This document shows positions 45,605 through 54,643 of a DNA stretch of 64,000 nucleotides, in pieces. Positions within the stretch are counted from its first letter, which is position 1. Each line of letters opens with the position of its first letter. The notes under the pieces are model-generated. The model was not told the DNA's origin and searched no databases. It saw only the letters and a program-made list of their open reading frames with translations. The translations under genes were made by a program, and so were the position numbers. This DNA comes from UBA2883 sp964017965 (GTDB lineage: Bacteria > Cyanobacteriota > Vampirovibrionia > Gastranaerophilales > Gastranaerophilaceae), in NCBI GenBank assembly GCA_964017965.1, contig CAXHNV010000001.1, forward strand, positions 372,001 through 436,000, written 5' to 3'.

Positions 45605-45847
45605 ATGTTATATGATGCAATCGAACGTAATAAAAAACCTATCGGGTCACTTGATATACCTGATGATTTTCAAAGAATATATTTAGCAAGAAAAGACAGA
45701 CAGATGAGATTCTGCAACGCAAAAGACCCTATCTATCACGTTTTTTCAACTATTGAGAAACGACCTTTGAAAGAACTATTCAACGGATTCGTAAGAGAAA
45801 CGATAAAGGATTCGAAGAAGTTCTTAAAAGAACTGGTAGCAGCATAA
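45605..45847 (+). CDS. Hypothetical protein (80 aa)
   Basis: Unrecognised; basic and helical (DDFQRIYLARKDRQMRFCNAK, ETIKDSKKFLKELVAA). The upstream gap holds repeats of TTAACAAAA. A bidirectional terminator follows downstream at 45926. Confidence 0.55.
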   Translation: MLYDAIERNKKPIGSLDIPDDFQRIYLARKDRQMRFCNAKDPIYHVFSTIEKRPLKELFNGFVRETIKDSKKFLKELVAA

Positions 45848-45925
45848 GTTACCAAAAAGGACAGAAAACAAAGACGCAAGGAAAACAGAAATTATTAAGG
45901 ATTAGAAATATAGGAAAACAAAAAA

Positions 45926-45953
45926 GGTGCTATTTGAATAGCACCCTTTTTTT
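45926..45953. terminator. Bidirectional intrinsic terminator
   Basis: 9-bp stem GGTGCTATT/AATAGCACC with a two-base loop; T-run on both strands (TTTTTTT after, AAAAAA before). It serves both the 80-aa gene and rpsU. Confidence 0.88.
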
Positions 45954-45968
45954 ATATACATAAATAAA

Positions 45969-46142
45969 TTATGATTTTCTCTTACGAGCCGCTTCAGATT
46001 TACGTTTTCTTTTAACGCTTGGTTTTTCGTATCTTTCACGTTTTTTAACTTCAGATAGAGTACCTGCTTTTTGAACTTTCTTTTTGAAACGTCTTAAAGC
46101 TACTTCTATACTTTCGTTTTCACCAACTTTAACTTCTGGCAT
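45969..46142 (-). CDS. rpsU: 30S ribosomal protein S21
   Basis: 57 residues from the ATG at 46142 (MPEVKVGENESIEVALRRFKKKV). Very basic C-terminus (VKRKRKSEAARKRKS), typical of S21. GGTGG lies 9 nt before the ATG. The longer frame to 46196 is not needed. Confidence 0.95.
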   Translation of the reverse strand: MPEVKVGENESIEVALRRFKKKVQKAGTLSEVKKRERYEKPSVKRKRKSEAARKRKS

Positions 46143-46257
46143 TCGTTTTTCACCACCTTCATAGTAATTTGTACTCATAAATAATAAAACAAACATATTC
46201 TTAAATCAAGCGATAATTAAAACTTGCTAATGGTTTTTGACAGAGTAATATAAAAAT

Positions 46258-47067
46258 ATGACATCTAATAATTTTCATATTTATTTAGTACCTGTAATGT
46301 TATCTTTTTTAGCCGGATTAGCAACTGTTATCGGCGGATTTATTACGTTTGTTGTTAAAAAAGATAATCTAAGAATGTTATCGTTGGGGTTAGGATTTTC
46401 AGCAGGTGTAATGATATTTTTGTCATTAACAGAGATAAAAGAAGGTGCAGACACTTTACTTGCACAGTATTTTCCTAACAATTTTATGTGGCTGACGTTT
46501 TTGGGATTTATTATAGGTGCAATAATAGCGTTTTGTATAGACTATTTTATACCAGACCATATTGAAGACAACGATTTTTCGGAAGAACACGGTGAAGAAA
46601 ATATACAAAGACACCACGGTATCAAACGTGCCGGGATAATAACTGCTATAGCTTTAGCTTTACATAACTTTCCTGAGGGTATGGCAACATTCTTTGTATC
46701 ATCACAGAACCTTACACTTGGTATTCCTGTTGCTATTGCTATCGGGCTGCATAATATACCTGAGGGTATTGCGGTAGCACTTCCTATATATTACGTTACC
46801 GGTAAAAAACGCACTGCTATACTTTATGCATTTTTATCAGGTATATCTGAACCTATAGGTGCTATTATAGGGGTTCTTTTATTACAACTTATTCTACCGC
46901 AAATGTTTATAGGACTATTGTTTGCTATGGTTGCAGGGATTATGGTTTATATATCGTTTGATACATTATTACCGCTTTCACACAAATATGGTGATTGGCA
47001 CATGACAATTATCGGGGTTATGTCAGGTATGATATTTATCTGGCCGACAATTATGTTATTAGACTAG
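46258..47067 (+). CDS. zupT: ZIP-family metal transporter (ZupT-like)
   Basis: 269 residues, eight transmembrane helices. The two metal-binding signatures ALHNFPEGMATF and GLHNIPEGIAVALP on helices IV and V are intact. A histidine/acid-rich cytoplasmic loop (HIEDNDFSEEHGEENIQRHHG) lies between helices III and IV. Imports zinc and other divalent cations. Confidence 0.94.
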   Translation: MTSNNFHIYLVPVMLSFLAGLATVIGGFITFVVKKDNLRMLSLGLGFSAGVMIFLSLTEIKEGADTLLAQYFPNNFMWLTFLGFIIGAIIAFCIDYFIPDHIEDNDFSEEHGEENIQRHHGIKRAGIITAIALALHNFPEGMATFFVSSQNLTLGIPVAIAIGLHNIPEGIAVALPIYYVTGKKRTAILYAFLSGISEPIGAIIGVLLLQLILPQMFIGLLFAMVAGIMVYISFDTLLPLSHKYGDWHMTIIGVMSGMIFIWPTIMLLD

Positions 47068-47102
47068 CAAAAAATTTTTTCACGATACGTTATACTATCA
47101 TA

Positions 47103-48015
47103 ATGCTAGCTCCCATATTTTTAAATACCCCATTCATAAAACCAATACGCGTTAATAATAATATTAACTTTAAAGGTGTTGAATTCCATTCAACAATACC
47201 TGAACTTAAAGAAGATGTTTTTGAACCGTCATTGAGACTTATTTATAAAGAAGAGGATTTTAACGCTATAAAAAACTCTGTCAAAAAAGATAGATTTTTA
47301 GGTGCGGGATTTGAAGGCAGAGTATTCGAAATGCAAGATTCTGATTATGTCGTTAAAGTACCAAAAAGAATGTTTAACGGTAAAAAAAATAGATAACTTA
47401 GCTCTAAAAAAAGACCTTGTAGAAGAAGAAGTAACTGAACAAGACAGAGTAAATTTTATTGAAAAGAAATACAAAAACGGTATTGTTATAATGAAAAAAG
47501 TAGCGGGTAAACCGGCTTCAAATATAGATGAGATAAACGAAGTAGCAAACTTACCGGTCAAAGCTTACCAAAACCTGCTTAATCAGATTATAGAAGCTGA
47601 CAAAGTCGGTATGGAATTTGATTTCGCGATGAATAACGTATTGTATGATAAAGAAACACAATCACTGACTGCAATAGATTTCAGACCATATAAAGAAGGT
47701 AAAAGGAAGTTTAATCCGCTAGAAAAGATGTATTTTGTGTTTGATTGTTTTAAACAGCCTTATGAAAAGAAAATTTCCGGCAAAATATTATCTGCAGCCT
47801 TAAACAATTTAAAAACAGATTCTGAAACATCAGTTTATAAATATGATTTTAAAGAGATAATTAGGCTACTGGAACACAACTGTCCTGAAGATTATTGTAA
47901 TATTCAGAAAGTAAACTACTGCATCAAAAAAACAATCGATTCGAAAGTTTTTGAAAACCCTAACTTTGAAGATTATGTAGATAATACTAACGAAATAATA
48001 GAAAAACTGTTATAA
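47103..48015 (+). pseudogene. Protein-kinase-like protein, frame broken at an A8 tract
   Basis: The first frame (from ATG 47103) gives 97 residues ending KKNR; it contains a glycine loop GAGFEGRVFE and YVVKVPKR with the invariant Lys. The second frame continues with IDNLALKKDLVEEEV and carries FDFAMNNVLYD (Asp-x4-Asn catalytic loop) and AIDFRP (DFG-like). Removing one A from the run at 47382-47389 joins them as one roughly 303-residue kinase-like protein. Either a true frameshift, an assembly or sequencing error, or slippage on the A-run. A TATACT box 6 nt before the ATG suggests a leaderless mRNA. The stop abuts dnaN. Confidence 0.72.
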
Positions 48016-49152
48016 CTATCTAATCTGAACCGGCATAACAAGATAGATAAAGTCTTCTTCGTTATCAGGTTTAATAACTGTTGCAGACAGGTTAGTGTTC
48101 ATACAGATAATAAAGTCTTCTGATTCAATATTTTTGAAACAATCAAGAAGATATCTGTAGTTGAACGCAATAGCCATATCTTCACCGTTATAAGTAATTT
48201 CAATCTCGTCTTGAGAGTTACCGGCTTCCGGAGTATCAGCTTTAAGGTTCAAAGTACCTTGTGAGAACTCGAACTTAACGATACTTGTTTTTTCGTTAAC
48301 CATTGTTGAAACTCTTTCAAGAGCTGATATCATCTTTTGAACGTTTATCTTAGCTTCTTTTGGGAATGATTGAGGAATCAACTGGTTATATTGAGGGTAT
48401 TGACCGTTCATAATATTAGAGATGATTGTAATATTGCTTGATTTAATCATCATCTTATTATTGATTGGGTACAATTTAACAGTATCTTCATCGATAAAGT
48501 AGCTAATTTTCAAGAATTCGTGTAAAACTTTTGAAGGAACGATAAGTTTTTCAGTACTATCGTTTTTATTATCAATAATCTTTCTTGCACGAGCAAGTCT
48601 GTTACCGTCTGTAGAAGCTATTTCCAAAACGTTTTTAGAAATATCACAAACAACACCTGATAACAGGTTGTTGTTAGATTCATAAGAAGCTGCAGCGAAT
48701 CCTGCTTCTTTAATAGCTATAACAAGCGGTTTTAAATCTATTTCAATCTCTTTTTCGTCTTCTGAAAGGTATTCAATTTTAGGGAATTCGTTAGCTGAAA
48801 TACCTATAATATCGAATCTTGACTTGTTATTGGTAATAGTCATTGTAGTACCGTTAAGCTCAAAATTGATAATACCGTTATTTAATCTTGAGATAATATC
48901 AATAATCTTTTTAGCAGGAAGAGTAATAGCACCTTCTGTAGCAACCTGAGCTTCAACAGTAGTTGTAATAGCCAAATCAAAATCCGTAGCTGATAATTTG
49001 ATAGTGTTTTTGTCTAAAGTTTCAAACAAAACATTTGCTAATACAGGCTGTAAACCTTTTTGAGCAGTAGCTCGTTCTACTATTTTTAGACCGTTATATA
49101 TAACTTCTTTTTCTATTTGAAAAGATAAATTTGTTTTAGTTAAAGTTTCCAT
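48016..49152 (-). CDS. dnaN: DNA polymerase III sliding clamp (beta subunit)
   Basis: 378 residues, three-domain clamp fold: NLSFQIEKEVIYNGLKIVE at the start, LPAKKIIDIISRLN, EFPKIEYL, NGQYPQYNQLIPQ, and a C-terminal DFIICMNTNLSATVIKPDNEEDFIYLVMPVQIR. It tethers polymerase III to DNA. It lies next to the oriC-like repeat array. dnaA is not in the window. Confidence 0.95.
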   Translation of the reverse strand: METLTKTNLSFQIEKEVIYNGLKIVERATAQKGLQPVLANVLFETLDKNTIKLSATDFDLAITTTVEAQVATEGAITLPAKKIIDIISRLNNGIINFELNGTTMTITNNKSRFDIIGISANEFPKIEYLSEDEKEIEIDLKPLVIAIKEAGFAAASYESNNNLLSGVVCDISKNVLEIASTDGNRLARARKIIDNKNDSTEKLIVPSKVLHEFLKISYFIDEDTVKLYPINNKMMIKSSNITIISNIMNGQYPQYNQLIPQSFPKEAKINVQKMISALERVSTMVNEKTSIVKFEFSQGTLNLKADTPEAGNSQDEIEITYNGEDMAIAFNYRYLLDCFKNIESEDFIICMNTNLSATVIKPDNEEDFIYLVMPVQIR

Positions 49153-49478
49153 ACAATTCCCCCTAAGTTCAATTACATTGTATACTAAAATCGCGAGAAT
49201 TACAAAGCAAAAGTTTTCTATATGTTATAAGTATTAATAATATTAATTAAATTAATTAATCATCATCATCATAAGCTCTCAATATTTGTAGAAAACTATT
49301 TCAAAGCAAGTTATAGTTTTAATTATTTTTGTAGAAAATTTTGTAAAAAACTAATCCGTCCATTGTAGAAAACTGTAGAAAACTAAAACAAAAAAATAAT
49401 TATGAAAGAAACCGGTAGAAAACAAAAACGTTTTCTACCGGTTTTCTACATATTTTCTACAATACTTTTTGTAACGAA
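49153..49478. other. Probable chromosomal replication origin (oriC) with DnaA-box-like array
   Basis: No gene. Nine copies of TTTTCTACA or a one-base variant: + strand at 49214 (variant TTTTCTATA), 49431, 49442, 49453; - strand at 49287, 49330, 49364, 49374, 49414 (first base given). This differs by one base from the cyanobacterial DnaA box TTTTCCACA. The pair 49414/49431 forms a perfect inverted repeat. An AT-only tract with ATTAATTAA and (ATC)4 at 49234-49272 could be the unwinding element. Cyanobacterial origins have been placed beside dnaN. The palindrome could also terminate the gene ending at 49479. Confidence 0.6.
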
Positions 49479-49721
49479 TTAAGCATGAACCGGACGTATA
49501 CTTCTGTACTTTGCAGCTTTGGCGTTAACGGCGTAACAGGCAATGGCTAATCTTTGTGAAAGCTTGAAATAATTGATTGCATTGTTTGATGCGTAACTCA
49601 TTACTTCATATACTTGTTCCGGCGGAATCTTTGATTCTCCAATTTCGGCGTTATCAACTTTTTCTTTTGCATATTTTTCAACTAATAGTTTATCAATAAA
49701 ATCTCTTGCGCCAACTGCCAT
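49479..49721 (-). CDS. Hypothetical protein (80 aa)
   Basis: Unrecognised small protein with charged N-terminus and helical, Ala-rich C-terminus (FKLSQRLAIACYAVNAKAAKYRS). AAAAGGG lies about 9 nt before the ATG. It borders the oriC candidate, so may be cell-cycle linked, but that is only position. Confidence 0.6.
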   Translation of the reverse strand: MAVGARDFIDKLLVEKYAKEKVDNAEIGESKIPPEQVYEVMSYASNNAINYFKLSQRLAIACYAVNAKAAKYRSIRPVHA

Positions 49722-49969
49722 AAATTTATACCCTTTTCCTGTGTTCCGTTCCTAATATTTTTTTTCAAGGCATATTACAGCGGTACTAACTTAGTAGCAG
49801 TCCCTGATTTGATATTTTTGAGACTGCTTTTCGCGCAACATAATGTAATTACGATTTACAATCTCTGTTTTGCCTAATTAAGTTATACCCTGTAATAGTT
49901 TATCCTTGTATATATAAAGTATATATATAATAAATAATTGCTTATTTTCTATTTATTTGTTTACAAAAG
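49722..49969. other. Intergenic region with one hairpin
   Basis: A stem AGCAGTC (49796-49802) / GACTGCT (49822-49828) and a small ACTAA-G-TTAGT palindrome lie in what would be the leader of the 49479 gene; the far end is an AT-rich TATA repeat. No gene or known RNA recognised. Confidence 0.4.
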
Positions 49970-52024
49970 TTAATAATTTATCTCTTCTTTTAGATTATTT
50001 ATAAATTCAGGTCTGTATAAGAATCCTAAATGTGCACCATTACTGAAATATGTGCTTTTTGTACCTGTGTACATTTTGAGTTGTTTGAGTTGTTTTGTGT
50101 TTGTTAAATAATCGTCTACTGAATGATAGATTCTGTAGTTGTTTGCATTTATTAGATATGTTGAGAGTTTATGTAAACTTGAGTTTTTGTTCAATTCCTC
50201 CATTGTCTTATATTTTTCGGTTATGAGGTTTTGTTGTGCATAGTCGTTATAATTTGTCTTACTTATATTTTTGTATATTTCGCTATTTTGTTTGTTGTTT
50301 TTTGTGTAAATCAAATCAGAAAGTTTTTGGTGCAGGATGAACCCTGTTATTAGTCTGGCTTCTTCTTCAGTAAACGGCAGGTCTTTTATTTTTATTTTGT
50401 CTAATTTATCAAGGTTAGCTATTTCAATAACTTTTTCCGCTGTCATGGCTACATCGTCTTTTATTGAATCAGGGTTATTTTTCCAATGTTCTGAAATCTT
50501 ATCGACCTGACGCATTGCGTATAAAAGTTCTACCGGCGGACAGATTGCTATATATTTGTTATGATTGTCGACTGAGTATTCTTTTTCTGCTAAATAGAGT
50601 GTCATTAGTGCGCCGAAAGAGGTTCCCATTGTTGTTTTTGAGCTGAATTTAGAGTTATTTTTCTTTTCGAGTTCAGCAAGAATCTTGTCGGTTGTGTATT
50701 TTACGTATTCGACGTCAACTGAGGGGTTGCCGGGATAATATTCTTTTGGCATACTGTGCGCAAATTCCCAGTTGAAATGACTGCTGAGTATTACTACAGA
50801 GTAGCCTTTATCGTAGAATATTTTTGCAAATTTGGCTGCGTGAGTTGACATTGCACCGTCTCCGATTGAGGGATAGATGACTGCAACCGGTGAAGGTTTA
50901 TGTTGTAAAAGGTATCTGTATTTGTATTTCGGACAATCGGGATAAACACTTATAGAAGCTGTTTTTAAGCGTTTATAAAACGCTTTATTCCAGATAGAAA
51001 AATCCGCCCAGATTGATTTATAGTTGTCTGAAATCTCAAACATAGCTGTTCGCATTGAATCTATTACGGGTGATTGCGGGTTGAATTCTGAGAGTATTAC
51101 ATCGGGTTTTAAAGCAATGCCGTCGTCTTCACCTTTACGGTTTTGAAGTATTATATCGGTTTCTTCTGCACTACCTTTCAAGACGTTGGCTTCGTCAAGC
51201 TCAATATCTTTAATTTTTCCGCTTACTTCTTTAATATTTTTGTTTTCCGGTTTTTTATCTGCTATTTTTATCCCTGACGCCCAGTTTTTAACTATTTTTA
51301 GCCTGTCATAGTTTGAACATTTAATATAGTTTTCAAGTCCATAGAGCTTTTTAGCTATATCGTAAGCGTCAGCATAGTTTGATTCAATCATGTGAACTAA
51401 TGGCTGCATATAATAGGTTCTATTGATTGTCAGAACAGCTTTTACGGCAGCTATTAACGGTGTTCCTATGTATGAAGACGGGTTGAATACCGAATCGAGC
51501 AGTTTTCCGCACATATTACGCGGGGTGGTTGAATTTAGTACCGGTACAACCATATAAAGCCCCTGTTTTACCTTACATTTTGCAAGCGCCTGCTCCATAT
51601 TTTCATCAACTGCGCACATATTGAACAGTTTTTCTGCAGGGTTAAACATCCCGCCAAGACCTATTGTTGTATTGGTTAAGAACCGTACTGTTTCGGTTCC
51701 TGCCGACTTGAAATCACGCTGGATTAGAGTTGACATAAGACGGATAGGGTATTCTATGTTTTTTGTCATACTGTAGATTCTATCCATTCCGTATTGCGGC
51801 ATTATTGAAGCCCAGAGAATATGCACCGGACGAAGTACGTAGTTGTTTAGTTTCAGGTTGAAGTTGAAAACTTTTCTGTTTAGTTTTTCGAGTTTGTCTT
51901 TACCGAGATATAGCTCTGCATAGTCAGGGTATTTTGTATCTTCTGTTAGTTCAAACGCATAACTTGTATTTGTAAACAGTGTTATTGCTAATAAAAATAG
52001 TATGAAAAACTTTTTGAATTTCAT
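49970..52024 (-). CDS. MlaA-like outer-membrane protein fused to an alpha/beta hydrolase
   Basis: 684 residues. After a Sec signal peptide (cleavage near SYA-FE) residues 30-245 match MlaA/VacJ: LNRKVFNFNLKLNNYVLRPV, TNTTIGLGGMFNPA. There is no lipobox cysteine, unlike classic MlaA lipoproteins. A linker (250-330) leads to an alpha/beta hydrolase with nucleophile motif GTSFGALMT near residue 468 and oxyanion-region GDGAMST. MlaA removes phospholipids from the outer leaflet; a lipase or esterase attached to it suggests on-site lipid breakdown. The fusion has no other Mla gene in the window. Confidence 0.82.
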   Translation of the reverse strand: MKFKKFFILFLLAITLFTNTSYAFELTEDTKYPDYAELYLGKDKLEKLNRKVFNFNLKLNNYVLRPVHILWASIMPQYGMDRIYSMTKNIEYPIRLMSTLIQRDFKSAGTETVRFLTNTTIGLGGMFNPAEKLFNMCAVDENMEQALAKCKVKQGLYMVVPVLNSTTPRNMCGKLLDSVFNPSSYIGTPLIAAVKAVLTINRTYYMQPLVHMIESNYADAYDIAKKLYGLENYIKCSNYDRLKIVKNWASGIKIADKKPENKNIKEVSGKIKDIELDEANVLKGSAEETDIILQNRKGEDDGIALKPDVILSEFNPQSPVIDSMRTAMFEISDNYKSIWADFSIWNKAFYKRLKTASISVYPDCPKYKYRYLLQHKPSPVAVIYPSIGDGAMSTHAAKFAKIFYDKGYSVVILSSHFNWEFAHSMPKEYYPGNPSVDVEYVKYTTDKILAELEKKNNSKFSSKTTMGTSFGALMTLYLAEKEYSVDNHNKYIAICPPVELLYAMRQVDKISEHWKNNPDSIKDDVAMTAEKVIEIANLDKLDKIKIKDLPFTEEEARLITGFILHQKLSDLIYTKNNKQNSEIYKNISKTNYNDYAQQNLITEKYKTMEELNKNSSLHKLSTYLINANNYRIYHSVDDYLTNTKQLKQLKMYTGTKSTYFSNGAHLGFLYRPEFINNLKEEINY

Positions 52025-52081
52025 TATAATCTCCTCAAAACTCGTTTTTCATATTATTTTTTAATAGGATAGAAATTTTTA

Positions 52082-52110
52082 TTGCACAGTCAGACAAAAT
52101 TTGATAGTAT
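52082..52110 (+). promoter_or_regulatory. Promoter of the exported helical protein gene
   Basis: TTGCAC (52082-52087), 17-nt spacer, TAGTAT (52105-52110), then AAGGAGG RBS before the ATG at 52137. Confidence 0.55.
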
Positions 52111-52136
52111 ATATAGAACAAAAAGGAGGATTGTTT

Positions 52137-52769
52137 ATGAAGAAAAATATTTTAGTAGCTTTATCGTTGGTATCATTGGTTTCATTAAGCTTATCAGCTA
52201 ATGCGGCAATCGATGTTAAAGCGGGGTTGAAAGCAGGCGCTCAAGCAAGTTTGGCTAATTCAAAACCAAAACAAACAACACCTGCAAATACTCAGGCTAT
52301 AAATTCATATAGAACACAAATTAAAAATGTAACAGCAAAATCTAACAAGTTGTCTGCTGATTTTAATAAATCAGTTAACGGTGCTTCATCGTTGTTGTTA
52401 TCTAAAGATGAATTAGCAAAGGTTAGAGGTAATTCAGCAGCTAATTCAGCTGCTGCAGCTGATAAACTTGCAGCTTATATGGCAGCGGATTCACAAAAAG
52501 CTAATATTTCAAAGAAAGTTAACTCTTTATCTGCTGATAAAAGAGCACAGCTTAACGGTTATGCAGTTAATATGAAAAATTCAATGGTAGAATATACCAA
52601 GTTAACAAGAGAAGCTACAACATTATCTGTAAATGTAGCTAAGACACCGTCTGTAGCAGCAGCTTTGAGCCCTGAATTAAAGAGTTTAAGACAGGTAAGC
52701 ACAAACGCTTCTAACCAAGCAAAAACAGCAGGCAAACTATCTTCTGCGTTTTTGGGTGTAAGAAAATAA
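52137..52769 (+). CDS. Exported helical protein of unknown function
   Basis: 210 residues from the ATG at 52137. Signal peptide MKKNILVALSLVSLVSLSLSA-NAA. Mature protein is rich in Ala, Ser, Lys and Asn without Trp, a sequence that should be mainly helical (LSADFNKSVNGASSLLLSKDEL, SPELKSLRQVSTNASNQAKTAGK). Excellent RBS AAGGAGG 7 nt upstream. Could be a periplasmic or surface protein; no family recognised. Confidence 0.75.
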   Translation: MKKNILVALSLVSLVSLSLSANAAIDVKAGLKAGAQASLANSKPKQTTPANTQAINSYRTQIKNVTAKSNKLSADFNKSVNGASSLLLSKDELAKVRGNSAANSAAAADKLAAYMAADSQKANISKKVNSLSADKRAQLNGYAVNMKNSMVEYTKLTREATTLSVNVAKTPSVAAALSPELKSLRQVSTNASNQAKTAGKLSSAFLGVRK

Positions 52770-52788
52770 TATTTCATTAACATATAAT

Positions 52789-52815
52789 AAAGGCGGAGCA
52801 TATTGCTCCGCCTTT
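52789..52815. terminator. Bidirectional intrinsic terminator
   Basis: AAAGGCGGAGCA / TGCTCCGCCTTT, 12-bp perfect stem with a TAT loop. T-rich on both sides, between convergent genes. Confidence 0.88.
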
Positions 52816-52821
52816 ATTGTT

Positions 52822-54609
52822 TTAAACGTATTCTTCTGCTTCTATTTTTACAGGTAAACGGATACCGAAGGTTGAACCCTCATCGAGTTTAGATTTTACA
52901 AACACTTGTCCGCCGTGGTGTTTTTCTACAGCTATCTTAACAAGGTGTAAGCCCAGCCCTGTTCCTTTTACGGTATGTGTTTTGTTTTCTACACGATAGA
53001 ATCTGTCAAAGACTTTCTTCTGGTTCTCTTCAGATATTCCGATACCTTCATCTTCAACGGTTATCTCTACAAAATCTTTAACTTGTTCGACTTTAACCTT
53101 AATCTTTTTACCCTTAGGTGAATATTTGATAGCGTTAGTCAAAAGGTTCATAACAACTCTTGTTATACTGTCATAGTTGATAGGAATCTGCGGTAAATCA
53201 GGTTCTATCATAACAATTGTGTTTATCTCTTTTTCTTCTGCAAGTATATTTGCTCTTGTTACGCATTCTTGAATAAGCTTTGAAATATCGCTCATTTCTT
53301 TTTCAAGATGTACGTTTTTAGCTTCATATCTTGAAAAATCGAGGATATCATTAACCATATCGTGCAGTCTGATAATCTCTTTGTTCATTATTCCGATGAA
53401 CTCTTTTTGGGTAGCGAGGTCAAACTCTTCACCCATAGAATCCAATGTATCACTATAGCTTCTCAGAACCGTAACAGGTGTTCTCAGTTCGTGTGAAACG
53501 TTAGAGATAAACTGTGAACGCATTCTGTTCATCTCTTCTTCTTTTGTAAAGTCAATCAAGACAACGATATAACCGACATAGTCGCCGTTACTCAAAAACA
53601 TTGGTGAAATAACAGTTTTAAGAATCTTATCGGAAACCTCGATATTGAATTCCAGCGGCTTATCAACCATTTCATTTATAGGGGTGTTTTTAAACTCTTC
53701 GATTTTCTTTTCGAATGCGTCTATACCGTTGGAATCGCAATATTGTTGAATCTTTGTATTAACAATCTCGTCTTCCTGAACATCAAGCATTTGTTTAGCG
53801 TGTTCGTTAACGAGCACAACAACATCGTTGTTATCACATACGATAACCCCGTTTGCAATACTCATCAGGATAGCTTCAAACTTGTTACGTTCAAGCATTA
53901 AGCTCTCGATAGAGCTTTCATTGTAAGAATGAAGTCTTTCAGACATATCGTTGAAAGCTTTGTATACCTCTCTTGCTTCTTTGCTTGAACCTTTCATATA
54001 AATCTTGTACCCGAATTCACCGGAAGACAGTTTTTTAACCCCGTCACAAAGTGTTCTGAGCTCTTTCGTTGCGATAAGCGTGTTCATAATGATAATTAGA
54101 GCAATTGTCAGCCACGCAATCAAAAAAGCAATCGCAAGTGATAACCTTGTCATTGAAGATACTTCGTTTATTATACTTCCGGTTAACCCGATAGTAACGG
54201 AACCGATAGCTGTCGGGTGACCGTCTTTGAAAGTTATTAAAGGCGAACTAACAACAACACGTGATTTGCGGTTCATACAGATATTATCGTTTTTGGTAGA
54301 ATAAATTGTTTTAGAGTTACTGTCGCGAAACTCAATAAACGCCATATCTTCGTTGGTTTCGATAATCGAAATAGAATGAGTTCTCAGTGTGTTATAGACT
54401 GTTTCTTTTGATAATCCCCGGGTTAGTGAAACCGTTTCTATCGCTAAGGATTTGGAGATTACCTGACCGAAGTATTTGTAACACATATTAAGGTTGTCTT
54501 TAATACTGAATACAGCAAGAGCAGAAATCAGAAACAATAACAGGGTACTGAAAAACAGCCCTATAATAATTAATTTCTTCTGCGCAGACATACCATAGAA
54601 AATCTTCAT
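52822..54609 (-). CDS. Membrane sensor histidine kinase (PhoR/VicK type), orphan
   Basis: 595 residues: TM helix about 12-34, periplasmic sensor (KSLAIETVSLTRGL...), second TM near 155-178, HAMP, PAS (SIANGVIVCDNNDVVVLVNE), HisKA (FISNVSHELRTPVTVLRSY, His near 370), HATPase with NLLTNAIKYSPKG and DEGIGISEENQKKVFDRF, GTGLGLHLVK. No response regulator gene next to it. A promoter TTGCAA-N16-TAGAAT at 54616-54643, within the upstream gene's end, ends 6 nt before the ATG, so the mRNA appears leaderless. Confidence 0.93.
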   Translation of the reverse strand: MKIFYGMSAQKKLIIIGLFFSTLLLFLISALAVFSIKDNLNMCYKYFGQVISKSLAIETVSLTRGLSKETVYNTLRTHSISIIETNEDMAFIEFRDSNSKTIYSTKNDNICMNRKSRVVVSSPLITFKDGHPTAIGSVTIGLTGSIINEVSSMTRLSLAIAFLIAWLTIALIIIMNTLIATKELRTLCDGVKKLSSGEFGYKIYMKGSSKEAREVYKAFNDMSERLHSYNESSIESLMLERNKFEAILMSIANGVIVCDNNDVVVLVNEHAKQMLDVQEDEIVNTKIQQYCDSNGIDAFEKKIEEFKNTPINEMVDKPLEFNIEVSDKILKTVISPMFLSNGDYVGYIVVLIDFTKEEEMNRMRSQFISNVSHELRTPVTVLRSYSDTLDSMGEEFDLATQKEFIGIMNKEIIRLHDMVNDILDFSRYEAKNVHLEKEMSDISKLIQECVTRANILAEEKEINTIVMIEPDLPQIPINYDSITRVVMNLLTNAIKYSPKGKKIKVKVEQVKDFVEITVEDEGIGISEENQKKVFDRFYRVENKTHTVKGTGLGLHLVKIAVEKHHGGQVFVKSKLDEGSTFGIRLPVKIEAEEYV

Positions 54610-54615
54610 AAGAAT

Positions 54616-54643
54616 ATTCTATCACTTAATTTATCTGTTGCAA
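54616..54643 (-). promoter_or_regulatory. Promoter of the orphan histidine kinase (leaderless)
   Basis: Minus-strand TTGCAA (54638-54643), 16-nt spacer, TAGAAT (54616-54621); the A of the ATG at 54609 lies 7 nt downstream. The -35 is inside the 3' end of the preceding gene. Confidence 0.6.

Noticed and set aside
49411..49442. Palindrome as a terminator only
   Set aside because: It may terminate the gene ending at 49479, but its arms are two of nine repeats in the array, so an origin role explains more.
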